Assembly: GCA_012729815.1 (NCBI GenBank)
Contig: JAAYCJ010000037.1
Span: 1-48,844 of the forward strand
Origin: Phycisphaerae bacterium
Lineage (GTDB): Bacteria; Planctomycetota; Phycisphaerae; JAAYCJ01
Direction of reading: 5' to 3'
DNA: 48,844 nt
The position numbers were made by a program, and so were the translations under genes. Below are positions 40,067 through 48,844 of the stretch, one piece after another. The notes under the pieces were generated by a model that saw nothing but the letters and a program-made list of their open reading frames with translations, did not search any database and was not told the DNA's origin. How positions within the stretch are numbered: the first letter of the stretch is position 1; every line of letters begins with the position of its first letter.

Positions 40067-42964
40067 TTATCCCAGACGCATTCCACCCTGCCAACTGTTT
40101 TTTAGGCCCTCGATCGGCTCGCACAGGAGCTGTCGGCCGCTGGCATCCACCATCCGCACCTGCGGCGAGTCCGTCACCACCCCCAGCCGACAGACCGGAA
40201 TCCGCGCCGCCACCCGCAGGAACTCCCGCTCGTGCGCCGGGGCCACTTCGACCACCAGCCGGGTCGGCGACTCGCTGAAGATCAGCTCATCGATCCGCTC
40301 GATCTTCGACCGCTCAGCCAGCTCCGCAAGCGCCACGTCCAGCCCCCATCCGCCGGCAAACGCCATCTCCGCCAGCGCCACCGCCAACCCGCCCTCCGAA
40401 CAGTCGTGGCAGCTTCGCACCAGGCCCCGTTCGATCAGCCGGTGCATGTTCTTATAGATGAGCCGCGCCTCCTTGAAGTCCACTTTCGGCACCGAATTGC
40501 CCAGGTGACCCAGGATCGACCAGTAGTGCGACCCGCCCAACTCGGCTTTGGTCCGACCAATGAGATATATCACATTGCCCGGACGCTTGAGGTCCATCGT
40601 CACGCACCGGTGGATGTCGTTGACCAGCGCCATCGCACTGATCAGCAGCGTCCCCGGAATGGCGATCCGCTCGCCGCTTTCCGTGATGAACTCGTTGTTC
40701 AGCGAGTCCTTGCCCGAGACGAACGGCGCTCCCAGCGCCTTGGCCGCCGCATAGCAGCCCTGGGCCGTCCTCACGAAAGACCCCATCTTCTCCGGATCCT
40801 CGCAACTGCCCCAACAGAAGTTATCCAAAATCGCGCAGCGGCTCGGATCGCCACCGACCGCCACCACGTTGCGGATCGCCTCGTCGATGCAGCACGCCGC
40901 CATCCAGTACGGGTCGACCTCGCCGTAGTTCGGGTTGATCCCGCAGCCGATGGCCAACCCCTTGGACGAGGACAGGATCGGCTGGATCACCGCCGCGTCG
41001 CCCGGCCCTTCGTTGGTCACGCCCACCAGGGGTTTGACCACCGAACCGCCCTGGACCTCGTGGTCGTACTGGCGGATCACCCACTGCTTACTCGCGATGT
41101 TCAGGTGTCCCAACAGGTTATGGAGCATCCGCCCGCAATCCGGGCAATCGCCCTGGGGCTCGGAGTGCTGTTTGGGCTGCCAGCGGGCCTGCTTGACCGT
41201 CTTGGGATCGCCCTCGTGCAGGAACTCCATCTCCAACTCGCCGACCGCTGTGCCCTGATAGCGGAGGATCAGCTTCCGGTCGCTGCGGAACTCGCCGATC
41301 GCGGTCGCCTCGACGTCCTCAGCGTCGCAGATCGCCTTGAGTTGCGGCCACTGGGCCGGCGGAACCGCCAGCACCATCCGCTCCTGGGCCTCGCTGATCC
41401 AGATCTCGTCGTACCGGAGCCCCTCGTACTTCAGCGGCACCTTATCGAGGTCGATCTCGGCCCCGATCTCCGCCCCCATCTCGCCCACCGCGCTCGAGAG
41501 GCCGCCGGCGCCGCAGTCGGTGATGGCGCTATAGAGCGTGCCGCTTGGCCAGTCGCGGGCCTGGAGGATCACGTCCGTCACCTTCTTTTCCGTGATGGCG
41601 TTGCCGATCTGGACAGCGTGCGAGAACTCCTGGTCCGATCGGTCGGTCAGCTCGCCCGAGCTGAACGTGGCTCCGTGAATGCCGTCGCGCCCCGTCCGTC
41701 CGCCCACCACGACCACCAGGTCGCCCGGTTTGGCGGCTTTGAAGCACTTGTCCCTGGGGATCAGGCCGATGTTGCCGCAGTAGACCAGCGGGTTGCCCAG
41801 GAACCGGTCGTCGAACCAGATCGCCCCGTTGACGGTGGGGATGCCCATCCGGTTGCCGTAGTCGCGGACGCCCGAGACCACGCCCTTGAGCACCTTCCGC
41901 GGGTGCAGCACGCCGGCGGGCAGATCCTTGAGCTCGTAATCCGGCCTGGCAAAACAGAATACATCCGTATTGGCCACCGGCTTGGCCCCCAGCCCCGCCC
42001 CCAGCGGATCGCGGATCACCCCGCCGATCCCCGTCGACGCCCCGCCGTAGGGCTCGATCGCCGAGGGATGGTTGTGGGTCTCGACCTTGAAGCACACGCC
42101 GTACGTCTCATCGAACTCGATGATGCCCGCGTTGTCCTTGAACACGCTGATGCACCACGGGCGGTTCAACTCCTTGGTCGCCCTAAAAACCGTCGATTTC
42201 AACAGATTCTTGATCTTCCGGCGGCCTTCGGGCCCCTGATAGTCCACATCGCTACGGAAGGTCTTGTGGCCGCAGTGCTCGGACCAGGTCTGGGCGACCA
42301 TTTCGATTTCGACGTCGGTGGCCTCCCGGCCGATCCGACGATAGTACTCCTGGATCGTCCGCATCTCGGTCAGGTTCAGGAACAGGTCCGAAGCCTTCGA
42401 GAGCTCCATCAGGCCCTTCTCGTCCAGGTCGCGGATCGGCACGTGGCGGACCTGGAAACGGTGATCGGGCACCTCCACCGCCGGCTGAGCCCCGGTCGAA
42501 CCGAAGACGACCTGCTCGATGCAGTCGTTGGCGATGATCCGCGAGGCGATCAGGGCCTTCTGCTCCTGGTTAAGATTCCCCTCAAAAAAGTACATCCGCG
42601 CCGTCCGCACGTCGGCGGCCTCGATGCCGAGCTGGCGGATCGCCTGCTGCGTCGAAAGGGCCACCGGGTCCATAACTCCAGGCTTGGGGCTAACTTCCAT
42701 CACCACCCGGCCGTCGGCCTCGCCGGCAAAGCCCGGCGAATCGCACCAGATCTCCACCCGCTCGTGGACCGCGTCGGCCAGCAGGCGGGTCGCCAGTCCT
42801 TCGATCCGCTCGCGAGGCGCGTCGGAAGTGATCAGAAAGACCCGCCGGTGCTCGACGTTCCTGACGCCGCTGATGCCGAAATCGGCCAGCTCGTGCAAAA
42901 CGCCCTGGGCGTGGGGGTCGCCCGATCCGCCCAGACGCGATACTTCAATCCGCCAAACGTTCAT
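40067..42964 (-). CDS. purL: Phosphoribosylformylglycinamidine synthase, PurL type with PurS-like N-terminus
   Basis: 965 residues. Residues 1-75 ([25 protein letters not shown]) and about 88-160 ([34 protein letters not shown]) look like two PurS-like modules. The synthetase core follows: [10 protein letters not shown] (active-site His), [31 protein letters not shown]-like segment, NVDTKGG-type region [19 protein letters not shown], and [15 protein letters not shown]. No glutaminase domain, so PurQ must be elsewhere. Converts FGAR, ATP and glutamine-derived ammonia to FGAM. The ATG at 42964 overlaps the thioredoxin-like gene's stop (ATGA). Confidence 0.93.
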   Translation of the reverse strand: [965 protein letters not shown]

Positions 42965-43485
42965 TCGTGACTCCGATGCTCCTGTGTGGTAGTGCTCTGG
43001 GTGGTCGGCCCGTGGGCCGCCCGCCCGACCCTCTCCATGCCGCGCCCGATGAATTCCACGAAGTCCTCCTTGTCCATCGCGCCCACGTGGCGGGCCACCG
43101 GGTGCAGATGGCCGTCATGCACCGCCGCCAGCACGCCCGACGGCGGGCCGGGGATGCCGAAGTTCTCCGCCAACTCCGCGTTCGCGTCCAGGTCGATCCG
43201 GGCCACCACGACCTGCTGGAGGACCTGGCGCACCTCCGGATCGATCAAGACCTCCCGCTCGAACTCGGTGCAGTACACGCACCAGTCCGCGTAAAACTCC
43301 ATGTAAATCGGCTTGCCCTCAGCCGACGCCTGTTCGACCGCCTGCTCGAGGGCCATGCCCGGCCCCAGCACGCTCTGCGCCGTCGGCGCGGACCACCGGA
43401 CGACCAGCAGGATCGCCGCTGCGCCCACGATCACCGTTAGCGCCGTCAGCATCAGGTTTCGCGTCGAACCGCTTTGTTCCGTCAT
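42961..43485 (-). CDS. Membrane-anchored thioredoxin-like protein
   Basis: 174 residues from the ATG at 43485, with AGGAGG nine bases upstream. A hydrophobic segment (MLTALTVIVGAAAILLVVRW) is followed by a thioredoxin fold: EGKPIYMEFYADWCVYCTEFEREVL (redox motif CVYC), VVVARIDLDANAELAENFGIPGPPSGVLAAV, and a Thr-rich tail. It resembles the thioredoxin part of DsbD (DsbD_C/thioredoxin_7). Orientation is periplasmic by prediction. Its stop overlaps the purL start (ATGA), an odd pairing of purine synthesis with thiol redox. The weak promoter at 43516-43544 lies just upstream. Confidence 0.88.
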   Translation of the reverse strand: MTEQSGSTRNLMLTALTVIVGAAAILLVVRWSAPTAQSVLGPGMALEQAVEQASAEGKPIYMEFYADWCVYCTEFEREVLIDPEVRQVLQQVVVARIDLDANAELAENFGIPGPPSGVLAAVHDGHLHPVARHVGAMDKEDFVEFIGRGMERVGRAAHGPTTQSTTTQEHRSHE

Positions 43486-43515
43486 CGCTCGATACCTCCT
43501 CCCAATCGCCACTAT

Positions 43516-43544
43516 CTATTACCCGAAAGGCCGCTCCGGTTCAA
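43516..43544 (-). promoter_or_regulatory. Possible promoter of thioredoxin-purL
   Basis: Minus strand: TTGAAC (43539-43544), 17 bp, TAATAG (43516-43521). Four and three consensus bases, so only a weak match. It would give a leader of about 25 bases to the ATG at 43485. No better candidate is seen in the 138-bp gap. Confidence 0.35.
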
Positions 43545-43623
43545 TGAGCCTCAGACACTAATTCTAGCTCCGCGCGAACCCAAAGCGCCCGCTGTCGGAT
43601 GCAGGACGAGAAATGGGCGACCG

Positions 43624-44793
43624 TCACGCCGGCGCGTACGCGTTCGGCGTGGGCCAGCCGACGCGGGCGATCCAGACGCTGCCGTTGCCGCCGCGGTCGG
43701 TGGGTTTGTAGCCGGCGCGGAGCCAGAGGAACTCAGCGTCCGTCACCCATGACTCCGACGGGCTGATCGGTCCGGCCCCGAAGTTGCCCAGCATCAATCC
43801 GCGATTCGGGATCAGCACGCGCTCCGTCGCGCGGATCACGCACAGACGCTCGACGTCCACCCGCGCCATGAACAACGGAGCCCGCGAACGCGGGATATCG
43901 TCGTTGTCCGCCCCGCTTCGCGTGTAGCAGAGAAACAGGCCCTCCGGATGGGCCAGCCAGTGCTGCTGCGTGTTGACGCTGCCCAAGGGCGTCCCGTCGT
44001 CGAACGTCCACGGCGCGATCCTCGCGAAGTTCAATCCGTCGTCGCTGACGCCCACGTACCCGTTGACGTCCACCTCGCCGCGCAGCGTCAGGTAATACCG
44101 GCCGCGATAGCGGACGAGCGAACTCTCGGTGAACCCAGCCGCCTCGTCGCGGACGATCTCGTTGCCGCACCGCCGATAGCTCAACGTCCGTCCGTCGAAC
44201 CCGCATTCGAGCACCACCACGCCGTACCCCTTGCCCGGCCGGCCGGCCGGAACCGGATAGTACACCGGCGCCAGCACCGTCCCATCCTCGCGCTCCACCC
44301 ACTGGCACGCTCCGCTGGCCGCCAGGTCGAAAATCCCGCCCTTCGGAAGCGCCAGGTCGTGGATCGGACTCCACGCGTCGGCCGCCGCGTCATAGACCGC
44401 GTAGCACGTTCGGATACGCCCCGGCTTGTCGTTGGCGTGCGAGCCGTCCGCCGCGTACGACGTTTTGGTCCCGATCGCCAGCACCGTCCGCGCCGCCGCG
44501 TGCCAGCCGGGCGTCACGTCGTGAAACGACGAATGGATGCCCGGCTCGTCCTCGCTCGCCGCCAGGGCCGCCGGCTCGAACGGTCCGGCCCAACTGCGCC
44601 CCAGGTCGTCGCTGGTCATGTACCACAGGCCGGAGTAATGATCGTCCGCGTCCATGTGGCGGCTTAGCACCATCACCACCCGCGGTTGCCCGTCGCGACC
44701 CGCGCCGGGAATCGCCGCCGCCCGCGGATGAAACCAGCAGAACGCCTCGTTGACCTCCTCAAGAGGAATCTCACGGGTGATTTTGACGTCCAT
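43624..44793 (-). CDS. Sialidase-like beta-propeller protein
   Basis: 389 residues from the ATG at 44793 (AAAGG upstream); the open frame above this ATG is not conserved. One Asp-box (MTSDDLGRSWAGP, S-x-D-x-G-x-x-W) and a second weaker one (GVSDDGLNFARI) fit a six-bladed sialidase fold. FCWFHPRAAAIPGAG at the N-terminus supplies the typical Arg of the first arm, and YTRSGADNDDIPRSRAPLFMARVD and WVTDAEFLWLRAGY are further blades. No signal peptide is visible, so either it acts in the cytoplasm or the sorting signal is not recognisable. Substrate unknown; in planctomycetes such proteins are often glycan-related. It follows purL and its thioredoxin, no partner seen. Confidence 0.78.
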   Translation of the reverse strand: MDVKITREIPLEEVNEAFCWFHPRAAAIPGAGRDGQPRVVMVLSRHMDADDHYSGLWYMTSDDLGRSWAGPFEPAALAASEDEPGIHSSFHDVTPGWHAAARTVLAIGTKTSYAADGSHANDKPGRIRTCYAVYDAAADAWSPIHDLALPKGGIFDLAASGACQWVEREDGTVLAPVYYPVPAGRPGKGYGVVVLECGFDGRTLSYRRCGNEIVRDEAAGFTESSLVRYRGRYYLTLRGEVDVNGYVGVSDDGLNFARIAPWTFDDGTPLGSVNTQQHWLAHPEGLFLCYTRSGADNDDIPRSRAPLFMARVDVERLCVIRATERVLIPNRGLMLGNFGAGPISPSESWVTDAEFLWLRAGYKPTDRGGNGSVWIARVGWPTPNAYAPA

Positions 44794-45017
44794 AGCAGCC
44801 TTTCGATAACTCGCACAACAGCATCCGCACCGCCGGAAACTATAGTGACCGGCCTTCAATTGAGCAAGCATCGACGGAATCCTCGAGAACCAGCCGGCGG
44901 CGCGCAACAAAAAGTCCGGCGCGCCCCGTGCCTTTCAACGCGGGACTCACCGGACGGCTCTGATCCTGAATTCGCCGACCGCCGGCGCGACGCGCCCCGA
45001 TCGCCAGTTCCCGTTCG

Positions 45018-45197
45018 CTACGGCGCGGCGCGCCCGCCGAACAGCCCAAGAATGAGCAGGACGACGAACACCACCAAAAAGATGAAGAACAGGATCTTGG
45101 CGATCCCCGCAGCGGCGCCGGCCACCCCGGTAAACCCCAGGGCCGCGGCGATCAACGCGATCACCAGGAATAAAATGGTCCAACCTAACAAACCCAT
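45018..45197 (-). CDS. DUF1328 small membrane protein (YtjA-like)
   Basis: 59 residues: [22 protein letters not shown], then [31 protein letters not shown], two transmembrane helices joined by a short Gly-Ala loop, ending GGRAAP. This is the DUF1328 family, unknown role, often stress-linked in other bacteria. AAAGGAG precedes the ATG at 45197. It is preceded by the PRC-barrel gene (start at 46740, stop at 45364), leaving 166 bp without a clear signal. Confidence 0.87.
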   Translation of the reverse strand: MGLLGWTILFLVIALIAAALGFTGVAGAAAGIAKILFFIFLVVFVVLLILGLFGGRAAP

Positions 45198-45363
45198 GAT
45201 CCGCTCCTTTCTGCGATCCTCCGACCGAACGCCGTTGCTTGTTTCGCCGTCCGATCGCCCCGTGTTCGCAACGCTTGTCTTCGTATGCCAATTCGCTCGG
45301 CCAGCATCACTCTTCATTCGGCGAAACGCCGGCCAGGCCGCGCTTCCGCCGATTACGATCACG

Positions 45364-46740
45364 CTACTTGTTGGCATCCTTCTGAGGATGCTGCTTCTGG
45401 GCCTCACGCTGGGCCTGGCGCTCTCTGGCCGGCACGGCCCGCAGATCCTCGGTCGTCCACTTCGGTTCGCCCGTCGGGCTGCGCAACTCAAGCGTCTGAT
45501 CGCCCTTCTGAATCTGGCCCGCCATCAGGACCGAGCGCCCGTTGACCTTCGTGGACGAGCCCTTGACCGTCACGCGGTCGCCGTAATAGAACTCGATCCC
45601 CTGGCGGTGCGCGTAGGCCTCCGGACCGGCGTACACCGTCACGGTGCCGCCGTCGGTGGTCTTGACCCGCAGCCGCAGGCCGGGCAGCGCGTTGGTGTCC
45701 GGCCGGAACGTCCCGACGCTCTGGATCGTCCCGCGAATCGTCTGGATCTGCTCCGGATCGAAGTTCTCGTTGTACGTGCTGCCGGGCAGCCACGGTTCGC
45801 TGCTCAGCGTCCCGTCGCCCTCCACGTACCCGAACACCTGCCAGTACGGCTCCTGGTCAAAGTGGCTGTGGATCCGCCGCGCGTACGCCGGGTTCGACAG
45901 GTCCGGCGCGTCGCCCTCGTTGTACGCGATCGACTTCAGCGAGTTCTTGGTCACGTCCAGGCGGAACGTGTCCAGCCGCGGACGCGCCTCCAGGGCGCTC
46001 CACGGCGCCGCGGCCAGCTCCTCGCCGATCCCCAGGATGCCGCCCCACGAGAGGATCGCATACACCAACCGGCCCTCGTGCATGTCGATCACCACGTTCT
46101 CCACGTCGCCGAGCGAGACGCCCTCGAGGTTCTTGACCTCCGTGCCGATGACCTTGCTCAACCGGCGAAACTCCATCTTGTCCTTGGCCACGGTCGTCCG
46201 CTGACCCGGCTGGTCGGCGGTTTCAGCCTCGGCGCTCACGTCGCCGTTGGTCGGCTGATTCTCGCGGTACTGCTGCGACTCCTCCTGGTAGAACTGGTGC
46301 ACGCCTTGGCTCCACCGCGGATCGCCCATGTTCGGCCAGTTATCCTTGTTAAATCCGGGCGCCGCCTTGAGGCGATCCTTCTCGACGTCCAGCACCATCG
46401 CGTCGTTGGCCGCCGACATCGTCAGGGCCGACCACGGAATGGCGAAGTACTTGTCGCCGATCCCGAGGAACCCGCCGCGGGCCAGCACCGCGTACGATAC
46501 GCGATCCTCGTTGGCGCTGAGCACCAGGTCGTCAATTCGGCCCAGATCCTCACCGGCCGGATTCTGCACCTTCAGGCCGATCAGGTGCGACGCCTTCTGA
46601 AGCAGCGGCTGAAACTCCCCTTGTCGCTCCGGCTGATCCGACTGCGCCTGCTGCTGGCCGACCACCGGAACCGCGACGAGCGTGAACAGCGCGCCGCCTA
46701 CCAGAAATAGACTTGTCCAAAACCATCGTGTGCGATCCAT
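45364..46740 (-). CDS. Secreted PRC-barrel protein with OB-like C-terminal domain
   Basis: 458 residues from the ATG at 46740 (AGGAGG nine bases upstream). Signal peptide: [32 protein letters not shown]-barrel 1 at about 45-115 ([56 protein letters not shown]). PRC-barrel 2 at about 188-265 ([54 protein letters not shown]). OB-like segment at about 325-440 ([34 protein letters not shown]). Tail [10 protein letters not shown]. Paralog of the gene at the right edge. Periplasmic or cell-surface role inferred from the signal peptide; function unknown. Confidence 0.88.
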   Translation of the reverse strand: MDRTRWFWTSLFLVGGALFTLVAVPVVGQQQAQSDQPERQGEFQPLLQKASHLIGLKVQNPAGEDLGRIDDLVLSANEDRVSYAVLARGGFLGIGDKYFAIPWSALTMSAANDAMVLDVEKDRLKAAPGFNKDNWPNMGDPRWSQGVHQFYQEESQQYRENQPTNGDVSAEAETADQPGQRTTVAKDKMEFRRLSKVIGTEVKNLEGVSLGDVENVVIDMHEGRLVYAILSWGGILGIGEELAAAPWSALEARPRLDTFRLDVTKNSLKSIAYNEGDAPDLSNPAYARRIHSHFDQEPYWQVFGYVEGDGTLSSEPWLPGSTYNENFDPEQIQTIRGTIQSVGTFRPDTNALPGLRLRVKTTDGGTVTVYAGPEAYAHRQGIEFYYGDRVTVKGSSTKVNGRSVLMAGQIQKGDQTLELRSPTGEPKWTTEDLRAVPARERQAQREAQKQHPQKDANK

Positions 46741-47233
46741 AGCTGAACCTCCTATTGGCTCAGGCGACGAGTTGCCTGTGCAGCGGACGATCACCCAATC
46801 GCCACCTTGCCCCCGGAACTGCAGACAACTCCATCAACCCCCTAGGTTTCTACCCAAGTATAGAGCCACCACCGACCACCCACAATCGGGACAGGCCATG
46901 AATCTCCCATCAGGGAAACGGCGGATGCCGCGCCACCCGCACCCAGGCGGCATCGGTCCGATCCGCCGCCGCGCCATGCCACAAACGCTGGAGTCCCAAC
47001 CCGCTGAACCCAACACCTTTCCTGCCTGACGGTAAATTGATGGTGCCGCCCCCAGCCGCGTCGCAAGCCTTGACTCGCCTCAACCCGTCGGCGCACCGGC
47101 CCGAAACCGGCGCAACACAGAGGGCCCGACGAAACGATCGCTCGCTTCGCCGGGCCCAATCCCCTTGCCGGCCATCGTGATGCCGGCCTGTTGCCCACAC
47201 TGTCAGCAGTTCCAGATCACGCGTCGGACCAGG
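46741..47233. other. Non-coding gap between the two PRC-barrel genes
   Basis: About 490 bases. Besides the promoter candidate at 46857-46885, two hairpins stand out. GGGCCCG...CGGGCCC (47122-47157) carries a CGAA/TTCG inner pairing. GCCGGCCATC-GT-GATGCCGGC (about 47167-47187) has one bulge. Neither has a T-run on the minus strand, so neither is a classical terminator for the downstream-end gene at 47234. Short frames here look like GC-rich shadows. No tRNA-like segment was found. Confidence 0.6.
46857..46885 (-). promoter_or_regulatory. Probable promoter of the PRC-barrel gene
   Basis: Minus strand TTGTGG (46880-46885), 17-bp spacer, TATACT (46857-46862, five of six -10 bases). It would give a leader of about 110 bases before the ATG at 46740. 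The best candidate in the gap; the -35 is weak. Confidence 0.45.
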
Positions 47234-48844
47234 CTACTCCTTGTGCTCCTGCTTCTGCTGTCTGTCCTGATCCTTTTGCTTCTCCTGATCCTGCTGGCCC
47301 TGTTGCCCCTGGCCCTGCTGTTGCATCTGCTCGAGCTGGCTGGCATCCCACTGGGGCTGGCCCTGCTCATCGCGCAACTGCAGCGTCTGGTCGTCCTTCT
47401 GGACCTGCGTGGCCATGATGATGGACTGGCCCTCATGCTGCGCGGTCGCGCCCTGGATCTGGACCTGATCGCCCTGGTTGAACGAGAGCCCCTTCTGCTG
47501 GACGAAGGCCACCGGCCCCAGATGGACCATCTGGGTCTGGCCCTCCTGCGCCTGGACCAGCAGCATCAGCCCCGGCATCGCGCCGGCCTCCGGCTGGAAC
47601 ATCCCGACCTGCTGGACCGTGCCCTGGACGCTCTGGACCTGGTCGGCCTTGAACTGCTGGTTGTACTGGCTCTCAGCCTTCCAGGCATCGACCGCACCGC
47701 CTGGCCGGCCCTGCCCTTGCTTCTGTTGCTGTCTCTGGCGGTCCTGCTGACGCTGCTGGGCGCCCTGCGGCTGGCCTTCCTGCGCGCTCTGGCGGAACTC
47801 GCCGCCGCGCTGCATGCGCTGCTGCTCCATCTGCTGGAGCTGGTTGGCGTCCCACTGCGGCTGACCCTGCTCGTTGCGCAACTGCAGCGTCTGGTCCCCC
47901 TTCTTGAGCTGCGAGGCGAGCACCACGTTCTGACCGTCGATCTTGGCCTGCGACCCGGTGATGGTCACCTCGTCGCCGTAATGGAAGTTCAGGCCCTTCT
48001 GGCTCGCGTAGGCCCGCGGACCGGCGTGCACGATCATGCTCTTGCCGTCCTGGGTTTTGACCCGCAGACGCAGTCCCGCCGTCGAGCCCGACTCCGGATG
48101 GAACGTCCCGACGCTCTGGATCGTCCCCTGCATCGTCTGGACCTCGTCGGCCTTGAACTGCTGGTTGTACTGGCTGTCGGCCTTCCACGCCTCGATCGAC
48201 CCGGCCTGTTCCCGCCCGGGCACGTACCCGTAGACCTGCCAGTACGGCTCCTGATCGAACTGCTGGTAGAGGTTCATCACGTAGCTGCGGTCGAACTCCG
48301 GATACTCACCGCCCTCCAGCTTGGCGGCCTCGAGCATCTTCTGATCCGCGTCGATCCGCGCCACCTCCTGGCGCGGCCGGATCGTCACCGAACTCCACGG
48401 CACCGCCGACATGTCCTCGCCGATGCCAAGGACGCCGCCGTACGAGATGATCGCGGCCACCAGGTGCCCGCTGTTCGTGTCGATCATTACGTTCTCGATC
48501 TCGCCGAGATCCTCAGCCTGGCGGCCCTGGACCTCCGTCCCGATCAACTGCGAAAGCCGGCGGGTCCAGAAGTACTCGCCCTGGCCCTCAGCCCCGCCGC
48601 GGCCCGACGCGCTCTGGCCCGTCTCCCCGCCACGGCCCCAGCCGTCGGTCTCGCCTTCCTCTTCAATGATGAGCACGTCCGTCTCGCCATTGTCCCCGCC
48701 GGTCAACGCCTCACCGCTCCGTCGGCCGCGCTCCATGCCGCTCTCCCCAGCCTCGCCGACGTCCTCCGCCCCGCGACCGACGTCTTCGGCTCCGCGCTCC
48801 GCGGCACGGCCGACGTCCTGAGCCCCGCGGCCGATGTCCTCGGC
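47234..48844 (-). CDS. PRC-barrel protein with two OB-like domains and Gln-rich linkers (5' end cut by right edge)
   Basis: At least 536 residues; the frame is open through the right edge, so the N-terminus is missing. The first visible residues form seven-residue units (AEDIGRG, AQDVGRA, AERG, AEDVGRG, AEDVGEA). One PRC-barrel follows (LSQLIGTEVQGRQAEDLGEIENVMIDTNSGHLVAAIISYGGVLGIGEDMSAVPWSSV). Then come two OB-like units that repeat each other: AWKADSQYNQQFKADEVQTM...QPQWDANQ and AWKAESQYNQQFKADQVQSV...QPQWDASQ, about 165 residues apart. A Gln/Arg-rich stretch joins them and a Gln/Lys-rich tail ends the protein. Paralog of the gene at 45364. Confidence 0.87.
   Translation of the reverse strand, partial: AEDIGRGAQDVGRAAERGAEDVGRGAEDVGEAGESGMERGRRSGEALTGGDNGETDVLIIEEEGETDGWGRGGETGQSASGRGGAEGQGEYFWTRRLSQLIGTEVQGRQAEDLGEIENVMIDTNSGHLVAAIISYGGVLGIGEDMSAVPWSSVTIRPRQEVARIDADQKMLEAAKLEGGEYPEFDRSYVMNLYQQFDQEPYWQVYGYVPGREQAGSIEAWKADSQYNQQFKADEVQTMQGTIQSVGTFHPESGSTAGLRLRVKTQDGKSMIVHAGPRAYASQKGLNFHYGDEVTITGSQAKIDGQNVVLASQLKKGDQTLQLRNEQGQPQWDANQLQQMEQQRMQRGGEFRQSAQEGQPQGAQQRQQDRQRQQQKQGQGRPGGAVDAWKAESQYNQQFKADQVQSVQGTVQQVGMFQPEAGAMPGLMLLVQAQEGQTQMVHLGPVAFVQQKGLSFNQGDQVQIQGATAQHEGQSIIMATQVQKDDQTLQLRDEQGQPQWDASQLEQMQQQGQGQQGQQDQEKQKDQDRQQKQEHKE

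Noticed and set aside
40232-42970. Open frame of 912 codons on the plus strand
   Set aside because: Opposite purL; sequence is low-complexity Arg/His/Asp/Val, typical of antisense to a GC-rich coding gene.
46842-47200. Short ORFs in the gap between the PRC genes
   Set aside because: Several overlapping frames with no ribosome-binding site and no family; they look like GC-rich background.

Overview
GC-rich chromosomal fragment that is most consistent with Planctomycetota, probably a Phycisphaerae-like lineage. This is inferred from gene content, not from a marker phylogeny. The clues are the nusA-infB-DUF503-rbfA order, several uroporphyrinogen-decarboxylase-like proteins next to glycan genes, a PurL with PurS-like N-terminal modules, and many small class I methyltransferases and GNAT acetyltransferases. 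There is no rRNA, tRNA, CRISPR array, transposase or phage gene that I can see.

Region 1 (1-14.5 kb, + strand) is a dense run of small-molecule or protein modifying enzymes. It holds eight class I SAM-dependent methyltransferases (the first cut by the window edge), a GNAT pseudogene, three intact GNAT proteins (one with two GNAT domains), a HIT protein, two HAD phosphatases, an AAC(3)-type acetyltransferase, a fructosamine-kinase/APH-type kinase and a divergent PurM (AIR synthase). Many junctions overlap or are very short. Palindromic repeats sit directly at several stop codons, and a 540-base non-coding stretch carries repeated TTGTACAA palindromes.

Region 2 (14.5-25.2 kb, + strand) begins with a glycan set: a URO-D-like protein, a 1085-residue six-hairpin glycosidase-like protein and an acetylxylan-esterase-like hydrolase. 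A membrane operon follows (NfeD-like, flotillin, membrane-anchored bactofilin-like) that ends in a strong terminator. Then come a second URO-D-like protein and a secreted parallel beta-helix protein.

Region 3 (25.2-38.2 kb, - strand) is core informational biology. The probable operon nusA-infB-ylxP(DUF503)-rbfA-HhH protein-hisG-TPR lipoprotein runs leftwards. Upstream of it are a sugar-type ABC ATPase with its own near-perfect promoter and terminator, then rpmH-prfB, where prfB carries the classical +1 programmed frameshift.

Region 4 (38.4-48.8 kb, - strand) holds an HtrA/DegP protease, a thioredoxin-like membrane protein translationally coupled to PurL, a sialidase-like beta-propeller, a DUF1328 membrane peptide and two paralogous PRC-barrel/OB-like proteins. 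The second of these runs off the right edge.

The most unusual items are: the structured palindromic repeats whose inner stems differ but remain paired; the TTGTACAA palindrome region; the endonuclease-III-like protein that has lost its key glycosylase residues and gained a histone-H1-like tail; the NfeD/flotillin/bactofilin operon with a 132-bp tandem duplication in flotillin; and the PRC/OB proteins with tandem domains and Gln-rich linkers.
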